Numbered from the stretch's first letter, positions 51,839-60,018 are shown. The stretch is 64,000 nt of DNA from Duganella dendranthematis (GCF_012849375.1 NZ_CP051684.1:2356001-2420000), one strand, 5' to 3'. The notes: generated from the sequence alone by a model not told the origin. Numbers and translations are program-made.

Positions 51839-51891
51839 GATGACAGTCAGTGTAGGCAGGTCCGACGGGGGCAAGAAGGCGTGTTGTTATC

Positions 51892-52701
51892 CTATGACTG
51901 CGGGTCACTGGCAGCGTGGCGGGGGATGTAGGTCACCAGCGACAGGTCCGGCCGGCCTTCCGGCGTCAGCGCCACATAGGTGAAATCGATGTGGCCGCTG
52001 ATAGGGTGCTTGAGACGCTTGCTGCCCTCGTCGAAGCCCTTGACCTCGGTATCCGGCCACCAGGCGCGGAATTCCGGACTCAACTCCGACAGCTCTTCGA
52101 TCAGGCGGTCGAACGGCGCCTTGTCCTGCGCCTGCGCGCGCGAGGCGCGGAAGGTGTGGATCATGCCGCGCGCCATCTGCTCCCAGTCGAGAATCAGGGT
52201 GCGGTAGGGGATGTACAGGAACAGCAGCCGCAGCGTGTTGCGCTCATGCGGCTGCAAGGAGCCATAATCGACAAACAACTCGGCGATCGCATCGTTCCAC
52301 GCCAGGATGTCGAGCTGGGCGTTGCGGACATAGGCCGGAATCGGATTGATGGCGCGCACCAGCATTTCCAGACCGGGGCTGATGCCAGCGGCGGGAGCGG
52401 CGGCCGGCATTTCCAGGCCACACAGCGCATACAAATGAGCCGACTCCACCCGGTCCAGCTTGAGTACCTTGCTGATGCGCCGCAGCGCGTCCGCCGAAGG
52501 CTGGATATCGCGGCCCTGTTCCAGCCAGGTGTACCAGCTGACGCTGACGCCAGCCAGCACCGCCACCTCCTCGCGCCGCAAGCCCGGCGTGCGGCGCGGC
52601 CCGTCGGGAAGACCAAACTCCGCCGGCTGCAAGCGCGCGCGGCGGCTGGACAGGAAACTGCCAAATTCGTGACGTTGTTCGGATGTAGGCCTGCTGGACA
52701 T
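51892..52701 (-). CDS. MmyB-type helix-turn-helix regulator
   Basis: A 269-residue regulator: N-terminal XRE HTH ('FGSFLSSRRARLQPAEFGL', 'RTPGLRREEVAVLAGVSVSWYTWLEQGRDIQPSADALRRI') and the C-terminal MmyB-like ligand domain ('AYVRNAQLDILAWNDAIAELFVDY', 'RNTLRLLFLYIPYR', 'PISGHIDFTYVALTPEGRPDLSLVTYIP'). This pattern is common for actinobacterial and proteobacterial regulators next to oxidoreductase genes. The start is ATG 52701 with AGGAAAAGC upstream. It probably controls the ALDH-OYE-FUSC operon that follows. Confidence 0.9.
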   Translation of the reverse strand: MSSRPTSEQRHEFGSFLSSRRARLQPAEFGLPDGPRRTPGLRREEVAVLAGVSVSWYTWLEQGRDIQPSADALRRISKVLKLDRVESAHLYALCGLEMPAAAPAAGISPGLEMLVRAINPIPAYVRNAQLDILAWNDAIAELFVDYGSLQPHERNTLRLLFLYIPYRTLILDWEQMARGMIHTFRASRAQAQDKAPFDRLIEELSELSPEFRAWWPDTEVKGFDEGSKRLKHPISGHIDFTYVALTPEGRPDLSLVTYIPRHAASDPQS

Positions 52702-52789
52702 ATCGCGCTTTTCCTGTGAGTTCAAATTTCCCGCCATATTGTCGGATATTTTGAGCCTGCGTGGGAGATGCCGACGCCGCATCAACGCA

Positions 52790-52816
52790 AAAAAAAAGCC
52801 CGCGTCATCGCGGGCT
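52790..52816 (-). terminator. intrinsic terminator on the minus strand
   Basis: AGCCCGCG and CGCGGGCT form a perfect 8-bp stem with a TCAT loop; on the minus strand it is followed by a run of nine T. It lies 140 bp past the csp stop and would end the csp transcript before the regulator gene. Confidence 0.85.
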
Positions 52817-52954
52817 TAAATAAGCGTGTCTATATTATTCAGAAACTTCTATCGATCTCATTAAAATAAATGGCCGGCGATTAAACCATCTTCCCTAGAC
52901 CAAGGCTATCTGCCAGGTGTCTACGGCCGGTTAGAATCGGGCCATGACAAACTT

Positions 52955-53170
52955 TTAGCTAATCACTTGAATATTGCCGGCTTTTTCGCCTTTTGGACCG
53001 GTGCTGCGCTCAAATGAGACGCGCTGGTTTTCGGCCAGGCTTTTGAAACCGTTGGACTGAATGTCCTGGAAGTGCGCGAACAAATCGTCGCCGCCTGCAT
53101 CAGGGGTAATGAAGCCGAAGCCCTTGGCATCGTTGAACCATTTGACCGTACCTGTTTGTTGAGTGCTCAT
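52955..53170 (-). CDS. cold-shock domain protein (Csp)
   Basis: A 71-residue OB-fold RNA/DNA-binding protein. '[19 protein letters not shown]' carries RNP1 (KGFGFI) and '[10 protein letters not shown]' RNP2; '[27 protein letters not shown]' completes the fold. Length is standard. The ATG at 53170 is preceded by GGAAAAATT on the minus strand; the 264 bp upstream contain no gene and probably hold a long structured 5' leader as in cspA, though no cold box was identified. Confidence 0.95.
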   Translation of the reverse strand: MSTQQTGTVKWFNDAKGFGFITPDAGGDDLFAHFQDIQSNGFKSLAENQRVSFERSTGPKGEKAGNIQVIS

Positions 53171-53434
53171 AATTTTTCCTTTAGTTGTAAATATAGGCAA
53201 GAACGCCGTAAAGGCACTTGAAACCAAGAATTAAAACCGTAGGAGAGAAAGCAGAACGACTAGAGGACAGCCATGCGGATTTGAGACCAACAAAATTACG
53301 ACTTGATGCAAGTACAGGAATCAATATACATGGGTTTAACGGAATCACCTAAGTTTATATTTATTTCTTTTTAAGACCCGCCACGCGCGGTACGAGATGA
53401 TAGATTGCGGCATTGATTACAATTCGGAGTTCTC
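53171..53434. other. gene-free gap: csp leader and hns promoter region
   Basis: AT-richer than its surroundings. On the minus strand it is the likely long leader and promoter of the csp gene; on the plus strand it should hold the promoter of the H-NS gene. I see no gene-like frame or clear palindrome in it. Confidence 0.5.
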
Positions 53435-53726
53435 ATGACCTCGTATGCAGACTACAAAGCCCAGATTGCAGCACTTCAAAAGGAAGCGGACGCAGCACGT
53501 CAGAATGAAATTGCAAACGCCAAAGCTCAAATCAAAAGCATCATGGATGAGTATGGTTTGACCATCGCTGACTTATCTAAGGGAGCAAAGAGTGGTGTTG
53601 CCGCAGCACGTGTTCCAGGTGCGCCCCAGTTCAGGGGACCCAGTGAGCGGCGCCGAATGGTCTGGCCGCGGCCGGGCACCTCTCTGGTTGGCAGGTAAAG
53701 ATAAAGAGGCATTTAGGATTAAGTAA
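53435..53726 (+). pseudogene. H-NS family gene with one-base frameshift before the DNA-binding motif
   Basis: The first 68 residues form a normal betaproteobacterial H-NS protein: coiled-coil 'YKAQIAALQKEADAARQNEIANAKAQ', 'IKSIMDEYGLTIADL', then 'KGAKSGVAAARVPGAPQF'. After a GGGG run at 53634-53637 the frame goes wrong (stop at 53696-53698, 87 residues). If one G is skipped, the reading continues RDPVSGAEWSGRGRAPLWL and AGKDKEAFRIK and stops at 53724-53726, which is the conserved H-NS DNA-binding motif (W-S-G-R-G-R-x-P). As sequenced, the product can oligomerise but not bind DNA. A sequencing error is possible. Confidence 0.85.
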
Positions 53727-53743
53727 AGCTGGCGTTTTCTTAG

Positions 53744-53769
53744 TCTTTGCCGACGGCTGACGGCAAAGA
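53744..53769. terminator. hairpin after the H-NS gene
   Basis: TCTTTGCCG and CGGCAAAGA form a perfect 9-bp stem with an 8-base loop, 17 bp after the restored stop. There is no T-run after it on either strand, so termination strength is uncertain. Confidence 0.45.
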
Positions 53770-53926
53770 TAGAGCTGGCTGTTAGCAGCGGCCGCACGAT
53801 CCCAACATGGGGCGAGTGCAGAATGACTTCGTTGCTTCAGCGATTATTGTTGGCGTACTTAGATTCACAGAAATGCTGAGTACAACCAGATAGCGATTTC
53901 GCCCCGAAAAGCCGCAGCGTTTTGTT

Positions 53927-54192
53927 CTAGTCCCTGCGCAGTTTATATTCAGGGATGTCGATGTGGGAACGGCCCAAGACTTTCGCGACTCCTCCTAACG
54001 AGGACAATGGCTTCGCGTCATTCCCGAACAGTACAGTGAACACGCCGTCCTTTGGCTGAACAGCCAGGTGCGCCGTGGTTGCGGGCTCGGCCTTTCCTTC
54101 AAATAATCATGCAGGTCATTTTGATCGGCACGATCTGCCGCTGCCGTTCCCAAATTGTCGTTATATTGAACCGAAGCGCTAAACGTACTCAT
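53927..54192 (-). pseudogene. frameshifted small gene of unknown function
   Basis: On the minus strand, ATG 54192 reads MSTFSASVQYNDNLGTAAAD then RADQNDLHDYLKE, after which the frame loses sense. The next frame takes over as EGKAEPATTAHLAVQPKDGV, then 'FTVLFGNDAKPLSSLGGVAKVLGRSHIDIPEYKLRRD', stopping at 53927-53929. The total of 266 bp equals 89 codons minus one base, so a single-base deletion near TATTTGAAGG (about 54092-54101) explains it. I recall similar short 'ASVQYND..GTAAAD' proteins in Burkholderiales but can give no function. It could also be a sequencing error. Confidence 0.65.
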
Positions 54193-54299
54193 ACCGATAT
54201 CCTTTATATGATTAACATTGCTCGGAAGGTGAACATACCACGAAGATGAAGCGCTGGGCTTAGTCATGAGCTGGGCGAGCCGCATCTATAACACCGTTC

Positions 54300-54416
54300 G
54301 ATGCGCATAAGCTGGATATCGTACGCCTTGCGGCACGCCGCATCATTACCGATTACGCGATTTCAAACGGCTTTGGCTTCGGTGGCGTCAATGCCAGCAT
54401 GATTTTTAAAAAATAG
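54300..54416 (+). pseudogene. C-terminal remnant of a beta-ketoacyl-ACP synthase
   Basis: The + frame ending at TAG 54414-54416 reads 'KLDIVRLAARRIITDYAISNGFGFGGVNASMIFKK', matching the C-terminus of FabF/FabB-type synthases (…DYALSNSFGFGGTNGTLVFKR). 'FGFGG' is the signature loop. The frame has a stop at 54267 and no family residues before about 54309, so only the last ~35 codons remain. A truncated relic left by rearrangement is the simplest reading. Confidence 0.7.
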
Positions 54417-54508
54417 CGCTGATCGGAACGAGTCAGCACCACATCCGAACCAATTCGTCTTCACGTGCCCATATTCTGAATGCTCCAAACACTATCAGGA
54501 GTTCGAAA

Positions 54509-55276
54509 ATGAAATCACTCAGAATCCTCACACTAGCAACCGCGCTGCTCGCCGCTAGCTTGGTGAGTGCGGCAAATATAGATCCTTATGCCGGCCCGGA
54601 AAAGCCAGCGTTGCCAGCATCGACTTTTAAATGGGATGCCAGCCACACCGCGATGGTGGTGATCGATCCGCAAATCGACTTCATGAGTGCAAAAGGCGCT
54701 TCCTGGGCGATCTTCGGCGAAAGCGTGAGCGAGCAAAAACTGGTGCCACACTTGCTGCAGCTGTTTGCCGCCACCAAGCGCGCCGGCATCACCGTGGCTA
54801 TCTCGCCGCACTACTACTACCCACACGATCATAAGTGGAAATTCCAGGGTCCCGCTGAAATCGTGCAGCACAAACTGGGTATGTTCGACCGTCATGGTGC
54901 GTTGTCGTTGGATGGCTTCCGTGGTTCCGGAGCAGACTTTATGCCCGAGTTCAAACAATATATCGAGGATGGCGAAACCTTGATTGCGTCCCCACATAAG
55001 CTGTACGGACCACAAAGCAATGACCTGATGCTGCAGCTGCGCAAACAAGGCATCGATAAAATCATCTTGACTGGCATGGCCTCCAACCTGTGCGTGGAAT
55101 CGCATCTGCGCGAATTCATTGAACGCGGCTTTGAGGTGGTGGTGGTGCGTGACGCGGTGGCCGGTCCCAAACTGCCGGATGGCGACGGCTACAGCAGCGC
55201 GCTGGTCAACTTCCGTTACATCGCCAACGCGGTGATGACCACGGACGAAGTGCTGAAGCGTATTGAAAACAAGTAG
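54509..55276 (+). CDS. exported isochorismatase-like cysteine hydrolase
   Basis: A 255-residue hydrolase with a Sec signal peptide (MKSLRILTLATALLAASLVSAA). Catalytic residues: Asp in 'AMVVIDPQIDFMS', Lys likely in the 'HDHKW'/'ASPHKLYGPQSN' region, and the nucleophilic Cys in 'LTGMASNLCVESHLREFIERG'. The fold is that of isochorismatases, nicotinamidases and related amidases; 'FEVVVVRDAVAGP' is the family's end motif. It is followed by an AraC regulator 9 bp downstream, likely its controller. Substrate unknown; export is unusual for the family. Confidence 0.88.
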   Translation: MKSLRILTLATALLAASLVSAANIDPYAGPEKPALPASTFKWDASHTAMVVIDPQIDFMSAKGASWAIFGESVSEQKLVPHLLQLFAATKRAGITVAISPHYYYPHDHKWKFQGPAEIVQHKLGMFDRHGALSLDGFRGSGADFMPEFKQYIEDGETLIASPHKLYGPQSNDLMLQLRKQGIDKIILTGMASNLCVESHLREFIERGFEVVVVRDAVAGPKLPDGDGYSSALVNFRYIANAVMTTDEVLKRIENK

Positions 55277-55285
55277 GAGTTGATG

Positions 55286-56107
55286 ATGTCATTAAGTCTG
55301 GACCAGGTGTTAACGCAAATCGATATATCGTTCTCTACCTTCCGGAGAATGGAGACTACGGATCGGCTTGCGCCTGCGGTTTTGCCTGGCCAGACGCATT
55401 TCGTGGCGGTGCTCGATGGGGAGGGCGAACTAGCATACGGTCCCGGATACACACCCGTCAGGGCCGGCCAATTACTACTCCTGCCGGGGCACGAGACGCC
55501 GGCATCGGTCCCCGGCGTGGTGCTGGCCCACGGCCTGCTCAGCGCGACTCTGCTCGATGGCCGCAGCCTATTTGAGTTTTTCTCGTTGCCGCATCAGCTT
55601 GATGCGGCGGGAACCGAACTGTTTACTGGTGCGATCCCCGAGCTGTTGCGCGAATCGGCCTATGCCGGCCCCGGATCGGCCGCCATCATTACTTGCCTGG
55701 CACGGCGCCTGGTGACCACGCTGGTGCGCGATGCATGGTCGGATGATGGACAGATTGTTTCAGCCTGCACGGCAACGCGCCAGCAGCGCCTCGGACAGAT
55801 CATCGATCTGTTCCAGAAAGATCCGGGACGGGAATATACGCTAGATGGATTGGCTGGCTTGGCAGGCATGAGCCGCACGGTGTTTCACCGCGAATTCGTT
55901 ACGCTGCATGGTTGTTCGCCGCTGACGATGCTGCGCGGACTACGCCTCAAGCGCGCAGAAGAACTACTGCGCCAAACTGACATGCCGATCAAGACCATTT
56001 CCAGCCGCATGGGCTACCGCAGCCGCAGCCATTTCTGCAAAATATTCAAGGATGAATACAGCATTGACCCAGAGCAGTTTCGTTCGCTACAAAAAAGACC
56101 AAGGTAG
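55286..56107 (+). CDS. AraC family regulator
   Basis: A 273-residue regulator (ATG at 55286 lies 6 bases after AGGAG; ATG 55283 and TTG 55280 are alternatives). The N-terminal part resembles an AraC-type cupin ('VRAGQLLLLPGHETPASVPGV'), the C-terminal double HTH is 'DGLAGLAGMSRTVFHREFVTLHGCSPLTMLRGLRLKRAEELLRQTDMPIKTISSRMGYRSRSHFCKIFKDEY'. It forms an operon with the isochorismatase-like gene. Confidence 0.9.
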   Translation: MSLSLDQVLTQIDISFSTFRRMETTDRLAPAVLPGQTHFVAVLDGEGELAYGPGYTPVRAGQLLLLPGHETPASVPGVVLAHGLLSATLLDGRSLFEFFSLPHQLDAAGTELFTGAIPELLRESAYAGPGSAAIITCLARRLVTTLVRDAWSDDGQIVSACTATRQQRLGQIIDLFQKDPGREYTLDGLAGLAGMSRTVFHREFVTLHGCSPLTMLRGLRLKRAEELLRQTDMPIKTISSRMGYRSRSHFCKIFKDEYSIDPEQFRSLQKRPR

Positions 56108-56301
56108 AAAGCTAGCTCTGATAAGTTCAAGCCAGGTGGCCTCCCCAACACACTTCTTAAGTGCCGGCTTTGGGCTTGTTCAAAGACATTCTCGTCAAGA
56201 CGGTCCTGTCACGGGAACCTATAGCGGGAGCAGGGTGAGTGCTGATGCCAGAAGCACCAACACGCCGCTGGCTGGTGCAGCCCATTGTAGAGGAGCTTGC
56301 G

Positions 56302-56706
56302 TTACCAGCTTGGCGCGACGTCAGCCAATTGCAATTTGCCCCGACCGAAAGAGAAATTTTCGTTTGGAACTGGGATTAGCGTTATGAATATGTCGTCAGG
56401 AGAGACTTTCAGCGCTGCAGCTGCGTTGTAATTCAATTTCTGAACAAGAGCCTTCTTCTGCTCAAGTGGGCGATGAGCTCCTAGATACACCATGATGAAC
56501 ATCGCAGCAATAGGGTCGCGCTGCATATCCATAAACGTGGGATGAAGGTGCAATTCGCCTTCAGCATGCTCACTAATTATGACAAAACGATCTTCGGTTG
56601 GAATTTGCAGCGCTTCTACCAGCGCGCTATTCATTGCGTCGGCCAAGGATCTCTTTTGTTGAGAGGAGTAACGTCTTGCGGGAACATGAGCATGGAAAAT
56701 CGGCAT
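56302..56706 (-). CDS. tautomerase superfamily protein
   Basis: A 134-residue protein beginning MPIF, so Pro1 becomes the N-terminal catalytic base after Met removal. 'SSQQKRSLADAMNSALVEALQIPTEDRFVIISEHAEGELHLHPTF' and 'VQKLNYNAAAALKVSPDDIFITLIPVPNENFSFGRG' fit the 4-oxalocrotonate tautomerase/MSAD-like fold in its two-module version. The ATG at 56706 was chosen because Pro1 is needed; the open frame extends upstream. Substrate unknown. Confidence 0.86.
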   Translation of the reverse strand: MPIFHAHVPARRYSSQQKRSLADAMNSALVEALQIPTEDRFVIISEHAEGELHLHPTFMDMQRDPIAAMFIMVYLGAHRPLEQKKALVQKLNYNAAAALKVSPDDIFITLIPVPNENFSFGRGKLQLADVAPSW

Positions 56707-56846
56707 ATGAGTTTTTCGCGTACTGGATTTAAGAAACGGCACGAAAGTTGTCGAACGTGTTTATGAGCATCGCTACGCACATATCCGAGTACTCGGAGTA
56801 AGAATTTATTTGCTGTATGTGGCGACTAGAACCACAGGGGCAGGTT

Positions 56847-57101
56847 TCAGGCTCGACGACCGTTGGCGGTATGCACTGCTGGAAGCTGCATATCCTCCCT
56901 ATCTACTGCCCGCGCTTTCATTAACTCGGCAAAAGTGGTCGGCAATCCCAATGATGGTTTGGGCAATGGATGATCTGTGTCCAACGAAGCGTAGTACGCT
57001 GCATTCGGGCTGTTGGCCCAGCCGCCTTCTGCTGATTTGCCTTGTGCTTGCATGTCGCGAATCCAGGCCGTTCCGGAATTGCTGATAGTCAGTGTAGTCA
57101 T
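56847..57101 (-). CDS. small protein of unknown function
   Basis: An 84-residue frame on the minus strand that I do not recognise. It is supported by a good ribosome-binding region (CAGGGAGCTTCACGAA before ATG 57101) and sensible composition: 'MTTLTISNSGTAWIRDMQA', 'GGWANSPNAAYYASLDTDHP', 'PTTFAELMKARAVDREDMQL'. No signal peptide or membrane helix is seen. The gene 3' end lies 140 bp before the tautomerase start, same strand. An opposite-strand frame (56810-57085) is less convincing. Confidence 0.5.
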   Translation of the reverse strand: MTTLTISNSGTAWIRDMQAQGKSAEGGWANSPNAAYYASLDTDHPLPKPSLGLPTTFAELMKARAVDREDMQLPAVHTANGRRA

Positions 57102-57332
57102 TTCGTGAAGCTCCCTGCTTTCGGTTTGAAAAATTGCGAGATGCTGCCCGGCTAATATACGTAGTTGGTATCAGCGGTTCGATGTTTGATTGAACAACAC
57201 TGTGATGTCGTAACTGGAATAGTCTGCGAGCATGGATTGTTCCAATCGCAGCAATACAGTAATACTTAGCCTTTGGTCGCCACGTTGCCTTCGGCTCCCT
57301 AGAATGCCTGAATTTCTTTAAAGGGAGCCTCT

Positions 57333-57755
57333 ATGCATCCATTGATACAACTTCGTGAAGCTGGCGCCAGTGCTGAGGAAATCGGCTCCATACTTGCGCG
57401 TGAGGTGGTGTTCAAAAGTCCCATTCTTTCGCGCAATGTCATTGGCCGCGACGCGGTAGCGCGTACTATGGTTGGCGCGATTGCCGTTCGTGAAGGAAGC
57501 TATATTTCAGAAATTTCGGACGGCAATGTGACACTGTTGGTCTGGCGCGGTACGATTGATGGATTGCCGCTCGATAGTTTTGAAATGCTGCTGCATGACG
57601 ATGACGGACTGATCATCGAACGCAGCGTAGCCATGCGGCCATTCAGCTCAGTTCTGGCGTTCCGTAAAGCCTTCCATGATCGAATGAAAGATGTCCTCGA
57701 TCCAAGCTATTTCGCTCTCCCTTCAATGCCTGCGGCAATGCGGGACAATTCCTGA
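57333..57755 (+). CDS. NTF2-like protein
   Basis: A 140-residue protein with a SnoaL/NTF2-like pattern: 'EIGSILAREVVFKSPILSRNVIGRDAVARTMVGAIAV', 'LLVWRGTIDGLPLDSFEMLLHDDDGLIIERSVAMRPFSSVLAFRKAF' (polarised beta strands as in polyketide cyclase-like folds). AAAGGGAGCC precedes the ATG by 5-6 bases. Function unknown. It converges on the LysR gene 22 bp away. Confidence 0.78.
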   Translation: MHPLIQLREAGASAEEIGSILAREVVFKSPILSRNVIGRDAVARTMVGAIAVREGSYISEISDGNVTLLVWRGTIDGLPLDSFEMLLHDDDGLIIERSVAMRPFSSVLAFRKAFHDRMKDVLDPSYFALPSMPAAMRDNS

Positions 57756-57777
57756 TCCTGAGCGCTCTGCGAAGTCG

Positions 57778-58686
57778 TTACCAAGCCTGAGCAGCGGCCT
57801 TCTCGTATTGCATCGCATACCAATCGATAAAATTACGTAGTCTTTGTGGCATATGACGATTGGGGCGAAACACAATCGTTACAGGCCTTGGTGGAGTGGC
57901 GTAGTCATGCAGGATCTGGCGCAATAGCCCGCTGCGTACCGCCGGTCCAAGCGTATACTCCGACGCGCTGACAATTCCTAGTCCTGCTAACCCGCAGGCT
58001 AGATAAGCATCGGCATCGTCGACAAATACCGTGTGTGCCATTGGCACCGGCTCCAACTGCTCGTCGATGGTGAACTCCCAGTGGCGGCTACGTCCGCCAT
58101 GATCCCATACATAGCCTACCCCGATATGCTGCGCGAGATCGGGGATGGTTCGCGGTTCTCCATATCGCTGCAAATACGCCGGTGACGCGCAGGTGATACG
58201 CTTCACATGGCCAATGTGTTTGACCACTAGACTAGGATCAGTTGTGGTACCGACACGGATGGCACAGTCGATACCGGTCTCGATCAGGTTCACACGACGA
58301 TCGGAGATCGCCAACTCGAAATCGATTTGTGAGTAGCGGGAGAGAAAGTCCGGTAACGCTGGAATCAGGACGCCTTTTGCCATTGAAGCGGAAATGCTGA
58401 CCTTGATGCGTCCGCGAGGTCCCTGGCGCGTGCCAGTTGCCATCGCTTCCATTTCATCAATCTCGCTGAGCACCTTGGAGCAGCGCTCATAGTAGACACG
58501 GCCCTCGTCGGTTAGGGTAACGTTGCGGGTATTGCGGTTAAGCAGTCGCACCTTCAGGTGCGCCTCCAGCGCTTGCACCATACGTGATACCGATGCTGCC
58601 GGCAGGTGTAACGCTTCGGCAGCACGTACAAAGCTAGTTGCGTTTGCTACTTGGACGAAGACGCGCATTGTTGCCAACCTGTCCAT
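57778..58686 (-). CDS. LysR family regulator divergent from the RND efflux operon
   Basis: A 302-residue LysR regulator: HTH at 1-60 ('LATMRVFVQVANATSFVRAAEALHLPAASVSRMVQALEAHLKVRLLNRNTRNVTLTDEG'), effector domain with 'RGRIKVSISASMAKGVLIPALPDFL' and 'GIDCAIRVG'. The start at 58686 (MDRLATM) is standard for the family; an in-frame ATG at 58719 adds 11 unlikely residues. It faces a MexEF-OprN-like operon, an arrangement like MexT-MexEF. Confidence 0.92.
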   Translation of the reverse strand: MDRLATMRVFVQVANATSFVRAAEALHLPAASVSRMVQALEAHLKVRLLNRNTRNVTLTDEGRVYYERCSKVLSEIDEMEAMATGTRQGPRGRIKVSISASMAKGVLIPALPDFLSRYSQIDFELAISDRRVNLIETGIDCAIRVGTTTDPSLVVKHIGHVKRITCASPAYLQRYGEPRTIPDLAQHIGVGYVWDHGGRSRHWEFTIDEQLEPVPMAHTVFVDDADAYLACGLAGLGIVSASEYTLGPAVRSGLLRQILHDYATPPRPVTIVFRPNRHMPQRLRNFIDWYAMQYEKAAAQAW

Positions 58687-58808
58687 TAGCACACCATTTT
58701 CGCCGCCATGCTCAGGCATAAAGCGGTTGACTTCACAAGTGGATACATTACAATCATAATGAATAAATCGCTGCCTCTTGAATCAAGGGGCTTTATTTTA
58801 CTCAATAT

Positions 58809-58824
58809 GTGTGCAATTGCACAC
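58809..58824. promoter_or_regulatory. 16-bp perfect palindrome before the RND operon
   Basis: GTGTGCAATTGCACAC is its own reverse complement and ends 10 bp before the adaptor ATG, in the place where a ribosome-binding site would be expected. It may be an operator for a dimeric regulator; no clear Shine-Dalgarno is left next to the start codon. Confidence 0.65.
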
Positions 58825-58834
58825 TTAGACCATC

Positions 58835-60016
58835 ATGAAAAATATAGATTTCAGCAAATTAGGAATGCTGGCGCCTGTGCTGCTTGCCGGAGGACTGACG
58901 ACGCTGGTACTCAGCGGCTGTAGCAAGGCGCACAGCAATAATGCCGCCGCGCCGGTACAGGGCGCACCGGTGACTGCCGCCGTCGTGGTCGAACGTGGCG
59001 TGACGTTGACGCAGGAATTCTCCGGTCGACTGGAGTCTATCGAACGTGTCGATATCCGCGCGCGCGTCGCCGGGTACATCAATTCAGTCAATTTCACACC
59101 TGGCAGCAAGGTGAGAAAAGGACAACTGTTGTTTGTCATCGATCCCCGCCCATTCGCCGCTGAGGCTAGTCGCGCGCAGGCGTCTGCACTGGCAGCCAGT
59201 GCAAAAGCAGAGTTGGCCAAGCTGGAACTGAAACGCGCCGAAAAGCTGTTGGCTGATCGAGCGATTGCCCAGCGCGAGTACGACGAACGTGCGTCCGCGC
59301 TGAAAGAGTTGAACGCGAATGCGCGTGCTGCGGCGGCGCAATATGAAACAGCCAAGCTTAACCTGAACTATACCCAAGTGACCGCTCCCATCGATGGCCG
59401 CGTCAGCAAAGCGGAAATCACTGTCGGCAACCTGGTCGACCAAACCGCCGTGCTGACCTCGGTGGTCTCCGATGATCGCATCTACGCCAGCTTTGACGGC
59501 GATGAGGAAACTTATCTGCAAGTGGGCGCACGTGCGCGTCGCAACGAGCCTGTCAAGGTGCGCATCGGCCTGGCCAGTGAGGCCGGCTTCCCGCACGAAG
59601 GCCGGTTGGAGTTTGTCGACAATCGCCTCGATGCCGGTAGCGGTGCGGTGCGCATGCGCGCAATCTTTGCCAATACCGACAATCTCCTGGCACCAGGCCT
59701 GTTCGCGCGCGTACAGGTGGACAGCGGTGCCACCGACGGTCACAAAGCCGTGCTAATTAACGACCAGGCCGTCAGCACCGACCAGAGCCGCAAGTTCGTC
59801 TACGTAGTCGGCAAGGACAACAAGGCGGAATACCGGCAGGTGACGCTTGGCGCTGCAACCAGTAGCCTGCGCATCGTACGCTCTGGCCTGAAGGCGGGCG
59901 AGCGTATCGTCATCAATGGTTTGCAACGGGTACATCCCGGCGCATTGCTGGCACCGCAAGTGGTGGCGATGGATGGTGCTGACGCAAAGTTAGCCGCTGC
60001 CGACAAAGGAAACTGA
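58835..60016 (+). CDS. RND efflux periplasmic adaptor lipoprotein (MexE-like)
   Basis: A 393-residue membrane-fusion protein. The signal peptide ends in the lipobox LSGC (Cys ~28). Hairpin and barrel motifs: 'VERGVTLTQEFSGRLESIERVDIRARVAGYINSVNFTPGSKVRKGQLLFVIDPRPF', a coiled-coil hairpin ('RAQASALAASAKAELAKLELKRAEKLLADRAIAQREYDERAS'), 'LNLNYTQVTAPIDGRVSKAEITVGNLV' and the membrane-proximal 'SLRIVRSGLKAGERIVINGLQRVHPG'. It starts 10 bp after a perfect palindrome and links the inner-membrane pump to the outer-membrane channel. Confidence 0.93.
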   Translation: MKNIDFSKLGMLAPVLLAGGLTTLVLSGCSKAHSNNAAAPVQGAPVTAAVVVERGVTLTQEFSGRLESIERVDIRARVAGYINSVNFTPGSKVRKGQLLFVIDPRPFAAEASRAQASALAASAKAELAKLELKRAEKLLADRAIAQREYDERASALKELNANARAAAAQYETAKLNLNYTQVTAPIDGRVSKAEITVGNLVDQTAVLTSVVSDDRIYASFDGDEETYLQVGARARRNEPVKVRIGLASEAGFPHEGRLEFVDNRLDAGSGAVRMRAIFANTDNLLAPGLFARVQVDSGATDGHKAVLINDQAVSTDQSRKFVYVVGKDNKAEYRQVTLGAATSSLRIVRSGLKAGERIVINGLQRVHPGALLAPQVVAMDGADAKLAAADKGN

Positions 60017-60018
60017 TC

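Noticed and set aside
53808..53894. Short plus-strand frame (MGRVQNDFVASAIIVGVLRF…) in the gap after hns, possible transposase remnant
   Set aside because: Only 28 codons, no ribosome-binding site and no motif that identifies a transposase.
56810..57085. Plus-strand frame opposite the small minus-strand gene
   Set aside because: No start signal and composition less protein-like than the minus-strand frame it mirrors.
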